A stretch of DNA of 64,000 bases from Amycolatopsis australiensis (GTDB lineage Bacteria > Actinomycetota > Actinomycetes > Mycobacteriales > Pseudonocardiaceae). The stretch's first letter is position 1; every line of letters begins with the position of its first letter. The notes under the pieces were generated by a model, which ran no database searches, was not told where the DNA came from, and saw only the letters and a list, made by a program, of their open reading frames with translations. The stretch lies in NCBI RefSeq assembly GCF_900119165.1, contig NZ_FPJG01000006.1:7850001-7914000 (forward strand), in the 5' to 3' direction. The translations under genes were made by a program, and so were the position numbers. Shown in pieces: positions 30,423 through 39,492 of this stretch.

Positions 30423-30725
30423 ATGGCCGACGTCGTCGAAATCAACTTCGCCGCGCTGCAGCACAGCTCGGCGTCCCTGGCCGCCAAGGCCAAGGCGCTC
30501 ACCTCGCAGCTGGAGCAGCTGCACCAGAACCTGCAGCCGATCACCGCGACCTGGTACGCCTCCGGCAGCTCCGCCGGTGACGCGGCCCGCCAGTCGGAGA
30601 CCCGGCTGCGCCAGGCGACCGCCGACATCGTCGCGATCATCGCGCAGTTCGGCGGCAAGGTGGGCGAGGCCCACGACCTCCAGCAGCAGCTGGAGAACCG
30701 CAACCAGGGGCTGTTCGCGGGCTGA
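30423..30725 (+). CDS. WXG100 family protein, second of pair
   Basis: A 100-residue helical protein (MADVVEINFAALQHSSASLAAKAKALTSQLEQLHQNLQPITATWYASGSSAGDAARQSETRL...), with the hairpin turn TWYASGSSAGDA in the WxG position and a second helix ending DLQQQLENRNQGLFAG. Length is exactly that of the WXG100 family. It likely dimerises with the product of the gene just before it and is exported by the EccC-driven complex encoded at 8-20 kb. Confidence 0.92.
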   Translation: MADVVEINFAALQHSSASLAAKAKALTSQLEQLHQNLQPITATWYASGSSAGDAARQSETRLRQATADIVAIIAQFGGKVGEAHDLQQQLENRNQGLFAG

Positions 30726-30827
30726 ACCGCGCCCAGATGTCGGTCGGCCGGTGCGGGAAACCCCCCGCTCGCACCGGCCGACCGGCTTTCCCTTTCCGCC
30801 ACCAGTGCGCCAGAGAGCCGGGACCCG

Positions 30828-31214
30828 ATGCCAGACCAGTCGTACTACGTCCACCTGGAATCGCTGAAGGACTTCGTGCGGGAGCTGGAGACCCAGATCC
30901 ACGCGATGGCCAAACCGAACGACTTCCTGCTCACCCTCGGCGAGGAGCCGCTGTTGTTCGGCGAGTTCGGCGAAGCCGGGTCGCTGGCCGACGCCCACCG
31001 CGCCGCCGTCGCGGAGATGCAGGGCCTGCTCGACCAGGTCCGCAGCGCGATCGGGTTCGCGCAGGAGGTCACCACCACGGTCGCCGACGGCTACCAGCAC
31101 GCCGACGAGGCGGTCGCCGGGGACCTCCACAGCTCGGGCGCCGTGACCGGCCTGCTCGACCCCGTGCTCGGCCTGCTCGGTGTGGGTGACTCGGACGGGA
31201 GCCGCAAGGGATGA
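30828..31214 (+). CDS. Small ESX-associated helical protein
   Basis: A 128-residue helical protein beginning MPDQSYYVHLESLKDFVRELETQIHAMAKPNDFLLTLGEEPLLFGEFGEAGSLADAHRAAVAEMQGLL. It has a WXG100-like length of helices but no WxG; the layout resembles PE-like partners that pair with a PPE-type protein. Its stop overlaps the start of the following PPE-like gene (ATGA), which supports co-translation and partnership. Function inferred from context. Confidence 0.75.
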   Translation: MPDQSYYVHLESLKDFVRELETQIHAMAKPNDFLLTLGEEPLLFGEFGEAGSLADAHRAAVAEMQGLLDQVRSAIGFAQEVTTTVADGYQHADEAVAGDLHSSGAVTGLLDPVLGLLGVGDSDGSRKG

Positions 31215-32527
31215 CGAACACCGCGCACACGAACTTCGCCGCGTACACCCACCAGCAGCTGTACGCGATGCTGCAGGCCGGCGACCCGAACAGCGCGCGG
31301 CACGCCGCCGACAAGTGGAAGTCCGCCGCGCTGCACCTGCACGAGCAGGCCCACAACCTCAACTCGGAGCTGACCGAGTTCTCCGGCCAGTGGACCGGCG
31401 GCGCGGCCGAGCAGTACCAGCGGATGATCACCGACCTGGCGAACGGCATCGCCAAGGTGGCGCAGACCGCCGAGGCGATGAACGTGATGCTCGACGACGC
31501 CGCCGACGCGCTGGTCAAGGCCAAGAAGGAGATGCCGCCGCCGGTCGCGGTGCCGGACGTCTCGCCCGCCGACGTCGCGCTCGCGGTGAACCCACCGCTC
31601 CTGCCGCCGGACGCTTCGCCCGCCGTCGTGCAGGCCGCCGCGCAGCAGCGCCAGCAGGCCATCGCGAACGTCGAAGCGCAGCAGGCCGCGGCGAACGCGG
31701 CCGGGTCCGCGCACGGCAAGGCGATCGCCGTGATGACCGAGCTGGCCGGCGAGTACACCGCCGCGGAGGAGTCGATCCCGGCTTCTCCGAACGCCGTCAG
31801 CGTGCCGTCGACTCCGCCCGCCGGCGGTGGCGCGGGCAGCGCCGGTTCCCCGGGGCTGGTCGGCAACGCCCTGACCCAGCCCGGCGTCGTCGTCACGCCG
31901 TCCGCCGGGCACCCGCTGCCCGGCGGCGGGACGACCGCGCAGGTGCCGGGGCCGGCGACCGTGCCGACGTCGAACCCGCTCTTCGGCGACATGTTCACCG
32001 CCGGGCTCGCCGCGGCTTCGGCCGCCGCGTTCGGCCGGTTCGGCTCGATCATGCCGAAGGTGCCGTCGTGGGCCACCGGCAAGGACCAGAAGGAAGAAGA
32101 CAAGGACCAGCCGGCCGGCACGAAGCTCGGTGGCGGCGGGGCCGGTGCCGAGGGCGGGACCGGCGGCGGCATCCCGATCGGCGGGGGCGACGCGCCGTCG
32201 ATCGGCGGCGGCGTCCCGGGTGGTGGCGGCGGGATCCCGGTCGGCGGCGGCGCCGACGCGCCGTCGGCGCACTCCGGCCTGGCCGGCGACGGCGGCGCGG
32301 GCAACGCGTTCAGCGGGCTCGCCGGCGGTGTGGCCGGGGCCGCGGGCGCGGCGGCCGCGAAGAGCGCGATGCCCATGATGCCGATGATGCCGATGGGCAT
32401 GGGCGCCGGCGGCGAGCTGGGGTCCGGACGGCGGATCCCGGCGTGGCTGGTCGAGACGGAGAACGTCTGGGGCCAGTCGGCGCCGGTCGCGCCGCCGGTG
32501 ATCGGTGAAGAGCCGGAAGCCTACTGA
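31211..32527 (+). CDS. PPE-like ESX protein with Gly/Pro-rich tail
   Basis: A 438-residue protein. The N-terminal 170 residues are helical with a WTG turn (TEFSGQWTGGAAEQYQRMI, about 59-75), as in PPE/WXG100-type substrates. From about 195 the sequence is disordered and Pro/Gly-rich, with runs such as GGGIPIGGGDAPSIGGGVPGG, a short hydrophobic part and a Met-rich patch (MPMMPMMPMGMG), ending VETENVWGQSAPVAPPVIGEEPEAY. Start overlaps the preceding stop (ATGA). Likely secreted or surface-located structural partner of the ESX complex. Confidence 0.82.
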   Translation: MTNTAHTNFAAYTHQQLYAMLQAGDPNSARHAADKWKSAALHLHEQAHNLNSELTEFSGQWTGGAAEQYQRMITDLANGIAKVAQTAEAMNVMLDDAADALVKAKKEMPPPVAVPDVSPADVALAVNPPLLPPDASPAVVQAAAQQRQQAIANVEAQQAAANAAGSAHGKAIAVMTELAGEYTAAEESIPASPNAVSVPSTPPAGGGAGSAGSPGLVGNALTQPGVVVTPSAGHPLPGGGTTAQVPGPATVPTSNPLFGDMFTAGLAAASAAAFGRFGSIMPKVPSWATGKDQKEEDKDQPAGTKLGGGGAGAEGGTGGGIPIGGGDAPSIGGGVPGGGGGIPVGGGADAPSAHSGLAGDGGAGNAFSGLAGGVAGAAGAAAAKSAMPMMPMMPMGMGAGGELGSGRRIPAWLVETENVWGQSAPVAPPVIGEEPEAY

Positions 32528-32553
32528 CTCCTCTCACGAACGGAGGCGACCCG

Positions 32554-33846
32554 GTGACGGGATCAGCCACGGGTTACCGGGTCGCCCCCGCCCGCCTCGA
32601 CACGGTGGCGGGCGAAACCGGCTCGCGCGCCGGCGAGCTGGCGGGCGCCCAGTCCGCGGTGGTGGGCGAAAAGGTGCCGGCCGCGGCGTTCGGCCGGGTA
32701 AGCGAGTCCGCCGCCGCGGCCAAGACGTTCGAGAAGACCATGACGGAGCTGGGCGCGAAGCTCGAGTCCCACGTGTCGCGGCTGCGCACACTCCAAACTG
32801 GACTGACGGCCTGCGCGGCGGGCTACCGGCGGGCCGACGCGCAGGTCGCCGCGATGTACCGGGCGTTGCTGCCGGAAGACCCGTTGCCGCGCGCGGGAAA
32901 TCCCGCGGGCATCGGCGGCTCGGCCGACACCGGCGCGTGGGCGCACGCGATCGCGGACAACCGCGTCAAGGTCGCCGGCGCGCTGACGGCCGAGCGGTCC
33001 CGGCTGGCGCACCTGACCGACGCCGGTGAGATCGCGCGCTCGCGGGCGCGGATCAAGCTGTACGAGGACATCCTGGCCGACCGGCGGCAGATCCTGAAGT
33101 TCGATCCGGCGGGCAACGGCCGGATCGTCGAGCTGGTCGGGCACATCGAGCCGGGGACGCGCAACGTCGGGCTGTTCGTCCCCGGCGTCAACACGCAGAT
33201 GTCGAACTTCGACGCCTACGCCGGGCTCGGCCGCAGCCTGGTGGCCGCCGATCCGGCCGGGCGCACGGCGATGGTCGTGTGGGCCGACGGGGTGTTCCCG
33301 CAGAATCCCGTGGTGCAGGGCCCGGACGCGAGCTATGCGCAGACGATGGCCCCGGACCTCAAGACCTTCGCCGACGACCTGCGCGGCGAGATCGCGAGCC
33401 ACGCCGGCCCCGACGTGACGCTGACGGCGATCGGGCACAGCTACGGCGGCGCGACGGTCGGGCTGGCCGAGACGCACGGCCTGGACGTCGACCGCGTCCT
33501 GCACGTCGAGTCGGCGGGCATGGGCCACGGCGTGTGGTCGCCGTCCGACCTGCCGGCGAGCCAGGCCGGCGTCCAGCGGTTCTCGATGACGGCACCGCTC
33601 GACCCGATCGAGATCGCGCAGGGCAACGCGTGGGGCCTGGAGTGGACCGGCATCGGCCACGGCGCGGACCCGGACACCTTCCCCGGCGTGACGGAGCTGG
33701 AGACCGGCCGGGACGCGTCCGGCTCGCAGCTGTGGGGCCTGTCGTCGCACAATGACGTGCTGAAGCCGGGTTCGGAGTCGTGGACGAACATCTACCGGGT
33801 GCTCACCGGCGGCCCGGTCACCCTCGACGGAGGTGCGCTGCGATGA
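32554..33846 (+). CDS. Alpha/beta hydrolase (DUF1023 type) with WXG-like N-terminus, candidate ESX effector
   Basis: A 430-residue protein. Residues 1-110 are helical and WXG100-like (ARLDTVAGETGSRAGELAGAQ... CAAGYRRADAQVAAMYRALLPED). From about 190 an alpha/beta-hydrolase domain of the DUF1023 kind follows: NVGLFVPGVNTQMSNFDAYAGLGRSL, the nucleophile elbow LTAIGHSYGGATVGLAE, and a C-terminal block with HNDVLKPGSESWTNIYRVLTG that probably supplies the His. Fusion of a secretion-type helical domain to an enzyme, placed directly after the PPE-like gene, fits a lipase/esterase-like effector. GTG start at 32554. Its stop overlaps the following gene (ATGA), which could encode a cognate partner. 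Confidence 0.87.
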   Translation: MTGSATGYRVAPARLDTVAGETGSRAGELAGAQSAVVGEKVPAAAFGRVSESAAAAKTFEKTMTELGAKLESHVSRLRTLQTGLTACAAGYRRADAQVAAMYRALLPEDPLPRAGNPAGIGGSADTGAWAHAIADNRVKVAGALTAERSRLAHLTDAGEIARSRARIKLYEDILADRRQILKFDPAGNGRIVELVGHIEPGTRNVGLFVPGVNTQMSNFDAYAGLGRSLVAADPAGRTAMVVWADGVFPQNPVVQGPDASYAQTMAPDLKTFADDLRGEIASHAGPDVTLTAIGHSYGGATVGLAETHGLDVDRVLHVESAGMGHGVWSPSDLPASQAGVQRFSMTAPLDPIEIAQGNAWGLEWTGIGHGADPDTFPGVTELETGRDASGSQLWGLSSHNDVLKPGSESWTNIYRVLTGGPVTLDGGALR

Positions 33847-34208
33847 CCGGCGAGCTGGACCGCCTGGCGGCCGAGCTGACGGACGTGATCGACAGCGTGG
33901 CGTCGGCGTTCGGCGCCCCGGCTGACCGCACGGTGGACGGCGAGCTGGACTGCGACCCGACCCGGCCCGGGCAGCTGCGGTGCTGGCAGTACGGCGTCCG
34001 CCTGGAGCACGCGGGCGAGCCGGAGCGCCGGCTGGCCGAGGTGGTCCGGCCGACGCTGGAGCAGCGCGGCTGGCAGGCTCGCGACCGCAGCACCGCGCGT
34101 GAGCTGATCGCGAGGTTCAGCCGCGACGGCGCGGACTTCACGGTCCACGTGGCGAGGACGAGCCACGCGGTGGCGATCATCGGCTCGACCCGCCCGGTCC
34201 CCGCCTGA
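33843..34208 (+). CDS. Small protein coupled to the hydrolase; possible partner or immunity protein
   Basis: A 121-residue soluble protein (MTGELDRLAAELTDVIDSVASAFGAPADRTVDGELDCDPTRPGQLRCWQYGVRLEHAGEPERRLAEVVRPTLEQRGWQARDRS...), one helix then alternating beta strands, two Cys, no signal peptide. The ATG overlaps the hydrolase stop (ATGA). The layout parallels the candidate effector plus small coupled protein at 13360-14724/12893-13363. Not recognised; immunity or chaperone function is inference only. Its stop lies inside the first unit of the minisatellite. Confidence 0.65.
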   Translation: MTGELDRLAAELTDVIDSVASAFGAPADRTVDGELDCDPTRPGQLRCWQYGVRLEHAGEPERRLAEVVRPTLEQRGWQARDRSTARELIARFSRDGADFTVHVARTSHAVAIIGSTRPVPA

Positions 34209-34440
34209 TCTGCGCGGCCCCGCGCGACCTGCCCATCCCCACCTGACCCGGACGGTCCCGCCTGACCCGCGCGGCCCCGCGCGACCTGCCCATCCCCACC
34301 TGACCCGGACGGTCCCGCCTGACCCGCGCGGCCCCGCGCGACCTGCCCATCCCCACCTGACCCGGACGGTCCCGCCTGACCCGCGCGGCCCCGCGCGGCC
34401 TGCCCATCCCCACCTGACCCGGACGGTCCCGCCTGACCTG
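34205..34440. repeat. 57-bp tandem minisatellite between convergent genes
   Basis: Four full units start at 34205, 34262, 34319 and 34376, with a partial fifth from 34433; units are nearly identical (one carries GGCC for GACC). The unit length is a multiple of three, so long false reading frames arise. Degenerate copies of the same CTGACCCG-type motif continue to about 34640, filling the gap 34209-34664, where no gene is seen. Confidence 0.9.
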
Positions 34441-34664
34441 CGTGACCCGCGCGGCCCCGCGCTGTCCCCGCCGCACCCGCTGGCCCCTGGCCCGCCCAGT
34501 TCACGCCTGTCCCCGCGCGGCCCCGGCTGACCCGCCTGGCCCACGCGACCTGCCCAGTCCCCGCCTGACCTGCCTGACCCGCCCGGCCGGGCCTCACCCG
34601 CCTGGCCCCGACCCGCCCGGTTACCACCTGCCCTGCCGATCCCCCGCATCCCCCAGCGGGCCGA

Positions 34665-35825
34665 TCACGGCGTGAAGCGGGACGGGCGCCAGTTCCGGCG
34701 CCGGGCCCGGCGGACCGCCGCCACGGCCACGCCCGCCGCCGCGGCCAGCGCCACTCCGGCCAGCGCGATCGTGCCCGCCGCGACGTCCGCGGCCGGGCGG
34801 GCCGGGGCCGCCGCCGGAACCACCGCGGGTTCCGATGCCGGTACCGGGGCCGCGCCCGGCGGTGCGACGTCGGCCGGCAGCGTCGAGGAGACCGCCGCGT
34901 ACGCGTCGAGGACTCCCCAGCCCAGCCGCGGGTCGTGGCCGCCCGAAGCCGGGCGGTGCGCCGTGAGCGTCAGCCGCGTGACGACCTGGTCGCCGCGCAG
35001 TTCCGGGTGGTACGCCCGGACCAGGGCCGCGACCCCCGCGACGTACGCCGCGGCCAGGCCGGGGTCCGTCACCGGCCAGCGGTGCGCCACCGCGCCGCCC
35101 GCGCCCGCCGACGTGCTGACCAGCTCCGCGCCCGGCGCCGCGACACCGAGGTGGTCGCCCGCTTCGGATTGCACCGGCTCGCCCGCGGGGTTCACCGACC
35201 CGACCGCCAGGACACCCGACGTCGCCGTCGGGTACGACCGCGCGCCCCGCTGGGTCGCGGCCGCCGCGGAGACGACCACCGCGCCTTCCGCCCGCGCCCG
35301 CGCGACCGCCGCGGACAGCGCCGGGCTGTCGGCCGACGCGGGCACCGCGATCAGCACCACGCCCGCGTGCCGGTTCAGTGCCGTGTCGATGGCGCCGGCC
35401 AGCGCGCCCGGGTCGCCGCCGCCGTCGGTGGCCGAGCCGTCCGTGTACCGGATGGGCAGCAGGTGCGCGCCGGGGGCGACGCCGGCGAACGTCGTCGACG
35501 GGTCCGGCTGCGCGCCGACGATCCCCGCCGCGATGGTGCCGCGGCCGTCGCAGTCGGCCCGCTCGGTGCCGGGCCCGCCTTCGAGCTGCCCGGGCGCGAA
35601 CTGCGTGTTCTGCCCGTCGACGCCGGTACCGAGCACCGCCACCAGCTGGCCGTCACCCCGGGTCAGCGGCCAGAGCCGCGCCGGGTCGACGAGCCGCTGC
35701 CCCCAGGGGACCTCGCCGGTGTAGGTGCCGGACGGGTTGGCGCACTGCCCGGGCGCGGCGACGGCGGAAACGGGCAGGCACACCGCCACGAGTCCCGCGA
35801 TCGCGAGCACCGCCGGTATCCGCAC
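34665..35825 (-). CDS. mycP: Mycosin-like subtilase (MycP), catalytic triad lost
   Basis: A 386-residue protein with signal peptide (RIPAVLAIAGLVAVCLPVSAVAA), subtilase (S8) fold, Pro/Ala-rich linker and one C-terminal transmembrane helix with basic tail (GVALAAAAGVAVAAVRRARRRNW), the layout of the ESX mycosin that caps the membrane complex in the periplasm. All three catalytic positions are changed: Asp motif reads VLGTGVD (usually VIDTGV), His motif reads DCDGRGT (usually DCDGHGT), and the GTSxA serine motif reads DPGLAAAYVAG. The oxyanion Asn (AAGN) is also absent (SAAAAT). It is therefore predicted inactive as a protease. GTG 35825 is chosen; the longer frame from 35873 would start inside a hairpin. 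Confidence 0.87.
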   Translation of the reverse strand: MRIPAVLAIAGLVAVCLPVSAVAAPGQCANPSGTYTGEVPWGQRLVDPARLWPLTRGDGQLVAVLGTGVDGQNTQFAPGQLEGGPGTERADCDGRGTIAAGIVGAQPDPSTTFAGVAPGAHLLPIRYTDGSATDGGGDPGALAGAIDTALNRHAGVVLIAVPASADSPALSAAVARARAEGAVVVSAAAATQRGARSYPTATSGVLAVGSVNPAGEPVQSEAGDHLGVAAPGAELVSTSAGAGGAVAHRWPVTDPGLAAAYVAGVAALVRAYHPELRGDQVVTRLTLTAHRPASGGHDPRLGWGVLDAYAAVSSTLPADVAPPGAAPVPASEPAVVPAAAPARPAADVAAGTIALAGVALAAAAGVAVAAVRRARRRNWRPSRFTP

Positions 35826-35848
35826 CCCAACCCCCGAAACCGAAAGAC

Positions 35849-35874
35849 GGTGGCGGAAAAGGACTTCCGCCACC
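35849..35874 (-). terminator. Hairpin between nadC and the mycosin gene
   Basis: Ten-bp perfect arms (GGTGGCGGAA / TTCCGCCACC) with a 6-nt loop lie 24 bp past the nadC stop and end 23 bp before the mycosin start. Probably terminates the nadABC transcript. Confidence 0.6.
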
Positions 35875-35898
35875 GCCAGTCTAGCCGGGAAACGCCGT

Positions 35899-36792
35899 TC
35901 AGCGAAGGTCCATGCCGAGATCCAGCGCGGGTGAGGAGTGGGTCAGCCCGCCGACCGACAGGTAGTCCACACCGGACTCGGCGTAGGCCCTACCACGGTC
36001 GAGGGTGAGCCCACCAGAGGATTCCAGCCGCGTTTTCGGGGAAACTTCGTCGCGGCGCGCGACCGCCTGGCGGCACTCCTCCGGCGTGAAGTTGTCCAGC
36101 AGCACCTCGTCCGTGCCCGCGGCGAGGGCTTCGTCCAGCTGAGCGAGCGTGTCGACCTCCACCTCGCAGGCCAGTTCCGGCGCGTGCGCGCGGGCCGCGG
36201 CCAGCGCCGCCGTCACCGAGCCTGCGGCGACGACGTGGTTGTCCTTGATCAGGACCGCGTCGCCGAGACCCAGCCGGTGGTTCACGCCGCCGCCGCAGCG
36301 GACGGCGTACTTCTGCAGCAGCCGCAGCCCCGGCAACGTCTTGCGCGAGTCCCGGATCGCGCACCCGGTACCGTCCACTTCGGACACCCAGGCCGCGGTC
36401 GCGGTGGCGACGCCGGAGAGGTGGCAGAGCAGGTTCAGCGCCGTCCGCTCGGCGGTGAGCAGCCCGCGGACCGGGCCGCGCAGCACCAGCGCCGGCTCCC
36501 CGGCGACCAGCCGATCGCCGTCGTCCCGCGCGGCCAGCACCTCGTAGCCGTCGCCCAGCACCATGTCGAACACGGCGAGCGCGACCGGCAACCCGGCGAT
36601 CACCCCGGAAATCCGCGGCGTCAGCTCGGCGACCGCCATCGCGCCGGCGGAAACCGTCGACTCCGTGGTCGCGTCGGGCCCGTACCGCAGGTCTTCGCCG
36701 AGCGCGGTCGTGACCACGCGCGTCACGTCCTCGACGTCGAGGCCCGCGGCGGCGATCCGGCGCCGGACCGGCTCGGAGATCGGGAACGTCAT
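35899..36792 (-). CDS. nadC: Nicotinate-nucleotide pyrophosphorylase (carboxylating)
   Basis: A 297-residue quinolinate phosphoribosyltransferase producing nicotinate mononucleotide. Visible signatures are ERTALNLLCHLSGVATAT, RDSRKTLPGLRLLQKYAVRCGGGVNHRLGLGDAVLIKDNH, EVEVDTLAQLDEAL, DEVLLDNFTPEE and LESSGGLTLDRGRAYAESGVDYLSVGGLTHS. ATG at 36792 overlaps the nadB stop (ATGA). Last gene of nadA-nadB-nadC; it borders the ESX locus on the right. Confidence 0.96.
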   Translation of the reverse strand: MTFPISEPVRRRIAAAGLDVEDVTRVVTTALGEDLRYGPDATTESTVSAGAMAVAELTPRISGVIAGLPVALAVFDMVLGDGYEVLAARDDGDRLVAGEPALVLRGPVRGLLTAERTALNLLCHLSGVATATAAWVSEVDGTGCAIRDSRKTLPGLRLLQKYAVRCGGGVNHRLGLGDAVLIKDNHVVAAGSVTAALAAARAHAPELACEVEVDTLAQLDEALAAGTDEVLLDNFTPEECRQAVARRDEVSPKTRLESSGGLTLDRGRAYAESGVDYLSVGGLTHSSPALDLGMDLR

Positions 36793-38432
36793 GCCACACC
36801 CTCCAGGGGGATCGGGTCGGCCAGCACCGGCTGGCCGGACGGGCTGAGCCGGATGAGCTGGCTGCGCCGCCAGCCTTCGTCCGGCGCCGGGAAGTCGGTG
36901 CGCACGTGGCAGCCGCGCGACTCGGTGCGCCGCACGGCCGCGGCGAGCAGCGCCTGCGCCACCACGGTCAGCGCCGCGTCCTCCACCGCCGTCTGCGTCC
37001 ACAACGGACTGTCCTGGACGGACAGGTCGAGCACCGAGCCGGCGGCCGCGAGCCCGTCGGCGTCCCGGCCGATCGCCGCGTACCGGCTCATCACCCGCTG
37101 CAGCGCGTCCCGCTCCGCGGCGCGCGCGGTGGTCCACGACGGCAGCCTGCCCCGCGCCGGATCGGCCAGCAGCCCGGCCGCGAGGTCCGCCGCGACGGCC
37201 TCGGCGACGCGCTGCCCGACGACCAGCCCTTCGAGCAAGCTGTTGGACGCCAAGCGGTTCGCGCCGTGCAGCCCGGTCCGCGCCACCTCGCCCGCGGCGT
37301 AGAGCCCGGGCACCGAAGCACGGCCGTCCACTGTGGTCACGACGCCGCCGCACGAGAAGTGCGCCGCCGGCGCCACCGGGATCGGGTCCGACGCCGGGTC
37401 GAGCCCCAGCGCCCGGCAGGCCGCGGACACCGTCGGGAACCGCCGCGCGAACCCGGCGATCGACGTCGCGTCGAGGAAGACGTGGTCGTCGATGCCGCCC
37501 GGCGCGCTCGCCAGCCGCCGCGTGATCGCCGCCGAGACGACGTCGCGGGGAGCCAGGTCGCCGAGCGGGTGCACGCCCGCCATGACCGGCACCCCGGCGC
37601 CGTCGACCAGCGTCGCGCCCTCGCCGCGCACGGCCTCGGTGACCAGCGGGCAGCGTCCCCGCGCGCCCGGGGTGTACAGGACGGTCGGGTGGAACTGGAC
37701 GAACTCGATGTCCGCCACGGCCGCCCCGGCCCGCAGCGCGAGCGCGAGGCCGTCACCGGTGGCCATCTCGGGGTTCGACGTCACCTGGTAGAGCTGCCCG
37801 AGCCCGCCGCTGGCCAGCAGCACGGCCGGCGCCCGGACGAGACCGGGGACGCCGTTGCGGTCGAGCACGGTGACACCCGCGACCCGGCCGCCCGGCGTGC
37901 GCAGCGCGTCGACGGCGACGTGGTGCTCGAGCACCGGCACCCGCGCCTGCCCGGCCTGGGCGACCAGGGCGCGCTCGACCTCGGCGCCGGTGGCGTCGCC
38001 GCCAGCGTGGATGACCCGGAACGCGCTGTGCCCGCCTTCGCGGGCGCGGGCCAGCAGGCCGTTGCCCGACGTGTCGAACTGCGCGCCGCCGGCCCGCAGC
38101 CGGGCGACCGCGGCCGGGCCGCCGTCGAGGATCGAGCGCGCCGCCACCTCGTCGACCAGCCCCGCGCCCGCGGCGAAGGTGTCTTCCGCGTGCTTGGCGA
38201 CCGAGTCGTCGAGGTCGTGCTGGTCGGCCAGGACCACGGCGACGCCGCCCTGGGCCCAGCGCGTGTTGCCGTCCTCGATCGCCGCTTTGGTCACGACCAG
38301 GACGTGCAGCCCGAGGGACTGCGCGCGCAACGCCGCCGTCAGGCCGGCGACCCCGCTGCCCACCACGACCAGGTCCGCGCGCGCCTCCCAGACGGGAGTT
38401 TTCGCCTGTGGGTCATTAACCGGCGTGGTCAT
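36789..38432 (-). CDS. nadB: L-aspartate oxidase
   Basis: A 547-residue FAD enzyme that oxidises aspartate to iminoaspartate for quinolinate synthesis. Seen: N-terminal FAD-binding [58 protein letters not shown], the [10 protein letters not shown] block with REGATLVD-like [57 protein letters not shown]. Start and stop overlap nadA and nadC by 4 bp each. Confidence 0.96.
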   Translation of the reverse strand: MTTPVNDPQAKTPVWEARADLVVVGSGVAGLTAALRAQSLGLHVLVVTKAAIEDGNTRWAQGGVAVVLADQHDLDDSVAKHAEDTFAAGAGLVDEVAARSILDGGPAAVARLRAGGAQFDTSGNGLLARAREGGHSAFRVIHAGGDATGAEVERALVAQAGQARVPVLEHHVAVDALRTPGGRVAGVTVLDRNGVPGLVRAPAVLLASGGLGQLYQVTSNPEMATGDGLALALRAGAAVADIEFVQFHPTVLYTPGARGRCPLVTEAVRGEGATLVDGAGVPVMAGVHPLGDLAPRDVVSAAITRRLASAPGGIDDHVFLDATSIAGFARRFPTVSAACRALGLDPASDPIPVAPAAHFSCGGVVTTVDGRASVPGLYAAGEVARTGLHGANRLASNSLLEGLVVGQRVAEAVAADLAAGLLADPARGRLPSWTTARAAERDALQRVMSRYAAIGRDADGLAAAGSVLDLSVQDSPLWTQTAVEDAALTVVAQALLAAAVRRTESRGCHVRTDFPAPDEGWRRSQLIRLSPSGQPVLADPIPLEGVA

Positions 38433-39442
38433 TCGCCGCCGCCGGGCTGCCCGATCTCGATCATCCGCTGCACCGAGGCACGCGCGCGGGCGGCGGTCCC
38501 GGCGTCCACGTGCACCTCGTCGAGGCCCTCGCGCAGGCACCGCAGGAGCGCGGCGGGGGTGATCATCTTCATGTACCGGCAGGACGCACGGTCGTTCACC
38601 GCGCGGAACTCGATGCCCGGCGCGGCCTTGCGCAGCTGGTGGATCATGCCGATCTCGGTGGCCACGAGCACCGACTTCGCGCGCGTGTCCCGGGCCTCGT
38701 GGACCATGTCGCCGGTCGAGAGGATCTTGACCCGCTCCGGCGCCACCGCGCCCTCGCCCGCCAGGTAGAGCGCCGACGTCGCGCAGCCGCACTCGGGGTG
38801 GATGAACAGGTCGGCGTCGGGGTCCTCGGCCGCGCGGGCGGCCAGCTCGGCGCCGTTGATGCCGGCGTGGACGTGGCACTCGCCCGCCCAGACGTGCATG
38901 TTCTCCCGGCCGGTCACGCGCTTGACGTGCGCACCGAGGAACTGGTCCGGCAGGAAGAGAACCTCCTGGTCGGCGGGGATGGAGGCGACGACGTCGACCG
39001 CGTTCGAGGACGTGCAGCAGATGTCGGTCTCGGCCTTCACCTCGGCCGTGGTGTTGACGTAGGAGACGACCACCGCGCCCGGGTGCTCGGCCTTCCAGGC
39101 GCGCAGCTGCTCGCCGGTGATGGAGTCGGCGAGCGAGCAGCCGGCCCGCGCGTCCGGGATCAGGACGGTCTTCTCCGGGGAGAGGATCTTCGCGGTCTCG
39201 GCCATGAAGTGCACGCCGCAGAAGACGATGGTGGACGCGTCGCTGCTCGCCGCGATGCGGCTGAGCGCGAGGGAGTCGCCGGTGTGGTCGGCGATGTCCT
39301 GGATCTCCGGGACCTGGTAGTTGTGCGCGAGCAGGACCGCGTCGCGCTGCTTCGCCAGGCGCCGCACCTCCTCCGCCCAGGCCGCGTTCGCCTCGACCCC
39401 GCCGAAGGGGGTGAGGCCTTCCGGAACCAACGTGGTGGTCAT
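38429..39442 (-). CDS. nadA: Quinolinate synthase
   Basis: A 337-residue [4Fe-4S] enzyme condensing iminoaspartate with dihydroxyacetone phosphate. The three Cys that bind the cluster are in [22 protein letters not shown] and [11 protein letters not shown]. Other blocks: [26 protein letters not shown] and [27 protein letters not shown] at 39442 has AGGAGG 8 bp upstream. First gene of nadABC and divergent from the Nudix regulator across a 49-bp gap that contains a palindrome. Confidence 0.97.
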   Translation of the reverse strand: MTTTLVPEGLTPFGGVEANAAWAEEVRRLAKQRDAVLLAHNYQVPEIQDIADHTGDSLALSRIAASSDASTIVFCGVHFMAETAKILSPEKTVLIPDARAGCSLADSITGEQLRAWKAEHPGAVVVSYVNTTAEVKAETDICCTSSNAVDVVASIPADQEVLFLPDQFLGAHVKRVTGRENMHVWAGECHVHAGINGAELAARAAEDPDADLFIHPECGCATSALYLAGEGAVAPERVKILSTGDMVHEARDTRAKSVLVATEIGMIHQLRKAAPGIEFRAVNDRASCRYMKMITPAALLRCLREGLDEVHVDAGTAARARASVQRMIEIGQPGGGE

Positions 39443-39465
39443 CTTGGCCCTCCTGGACCTGTCTC

Positions 39466-39492
39466 CGGTTTTCGCCTTACAATCGAAAACCG
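39466..39492. promoter_or_regulatory. Palindromic operator between nadA and the Nudix regulator
   Basis: Nine-bp perfect arms (CGGTTTTCG / CGAAAACCG) are separated by 9 bp that contain TACAAT (39478-39483), a near-consensus -10 box on the plus strand. The last operator base is the first base of the GTG of the Nudix gene, so this transcript is probably leaderless. A regulator bound here would block both directions. NrtR-type control of NAD genes is the obvious reading. Confidence 0.7.

Noticed and set aside
34177..34649. Repetitive Gly/Arg reading frames in the 57-bp repeat
   Set aside because: Open only because the unit length is a multiple of three; no start signals or conserved features.
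35826..35873. Upstream start for the mycosin gene
   Set aside because: The first codons would lie in the nadC terminator hairpin and precede an otherwise ideal signal peptide.
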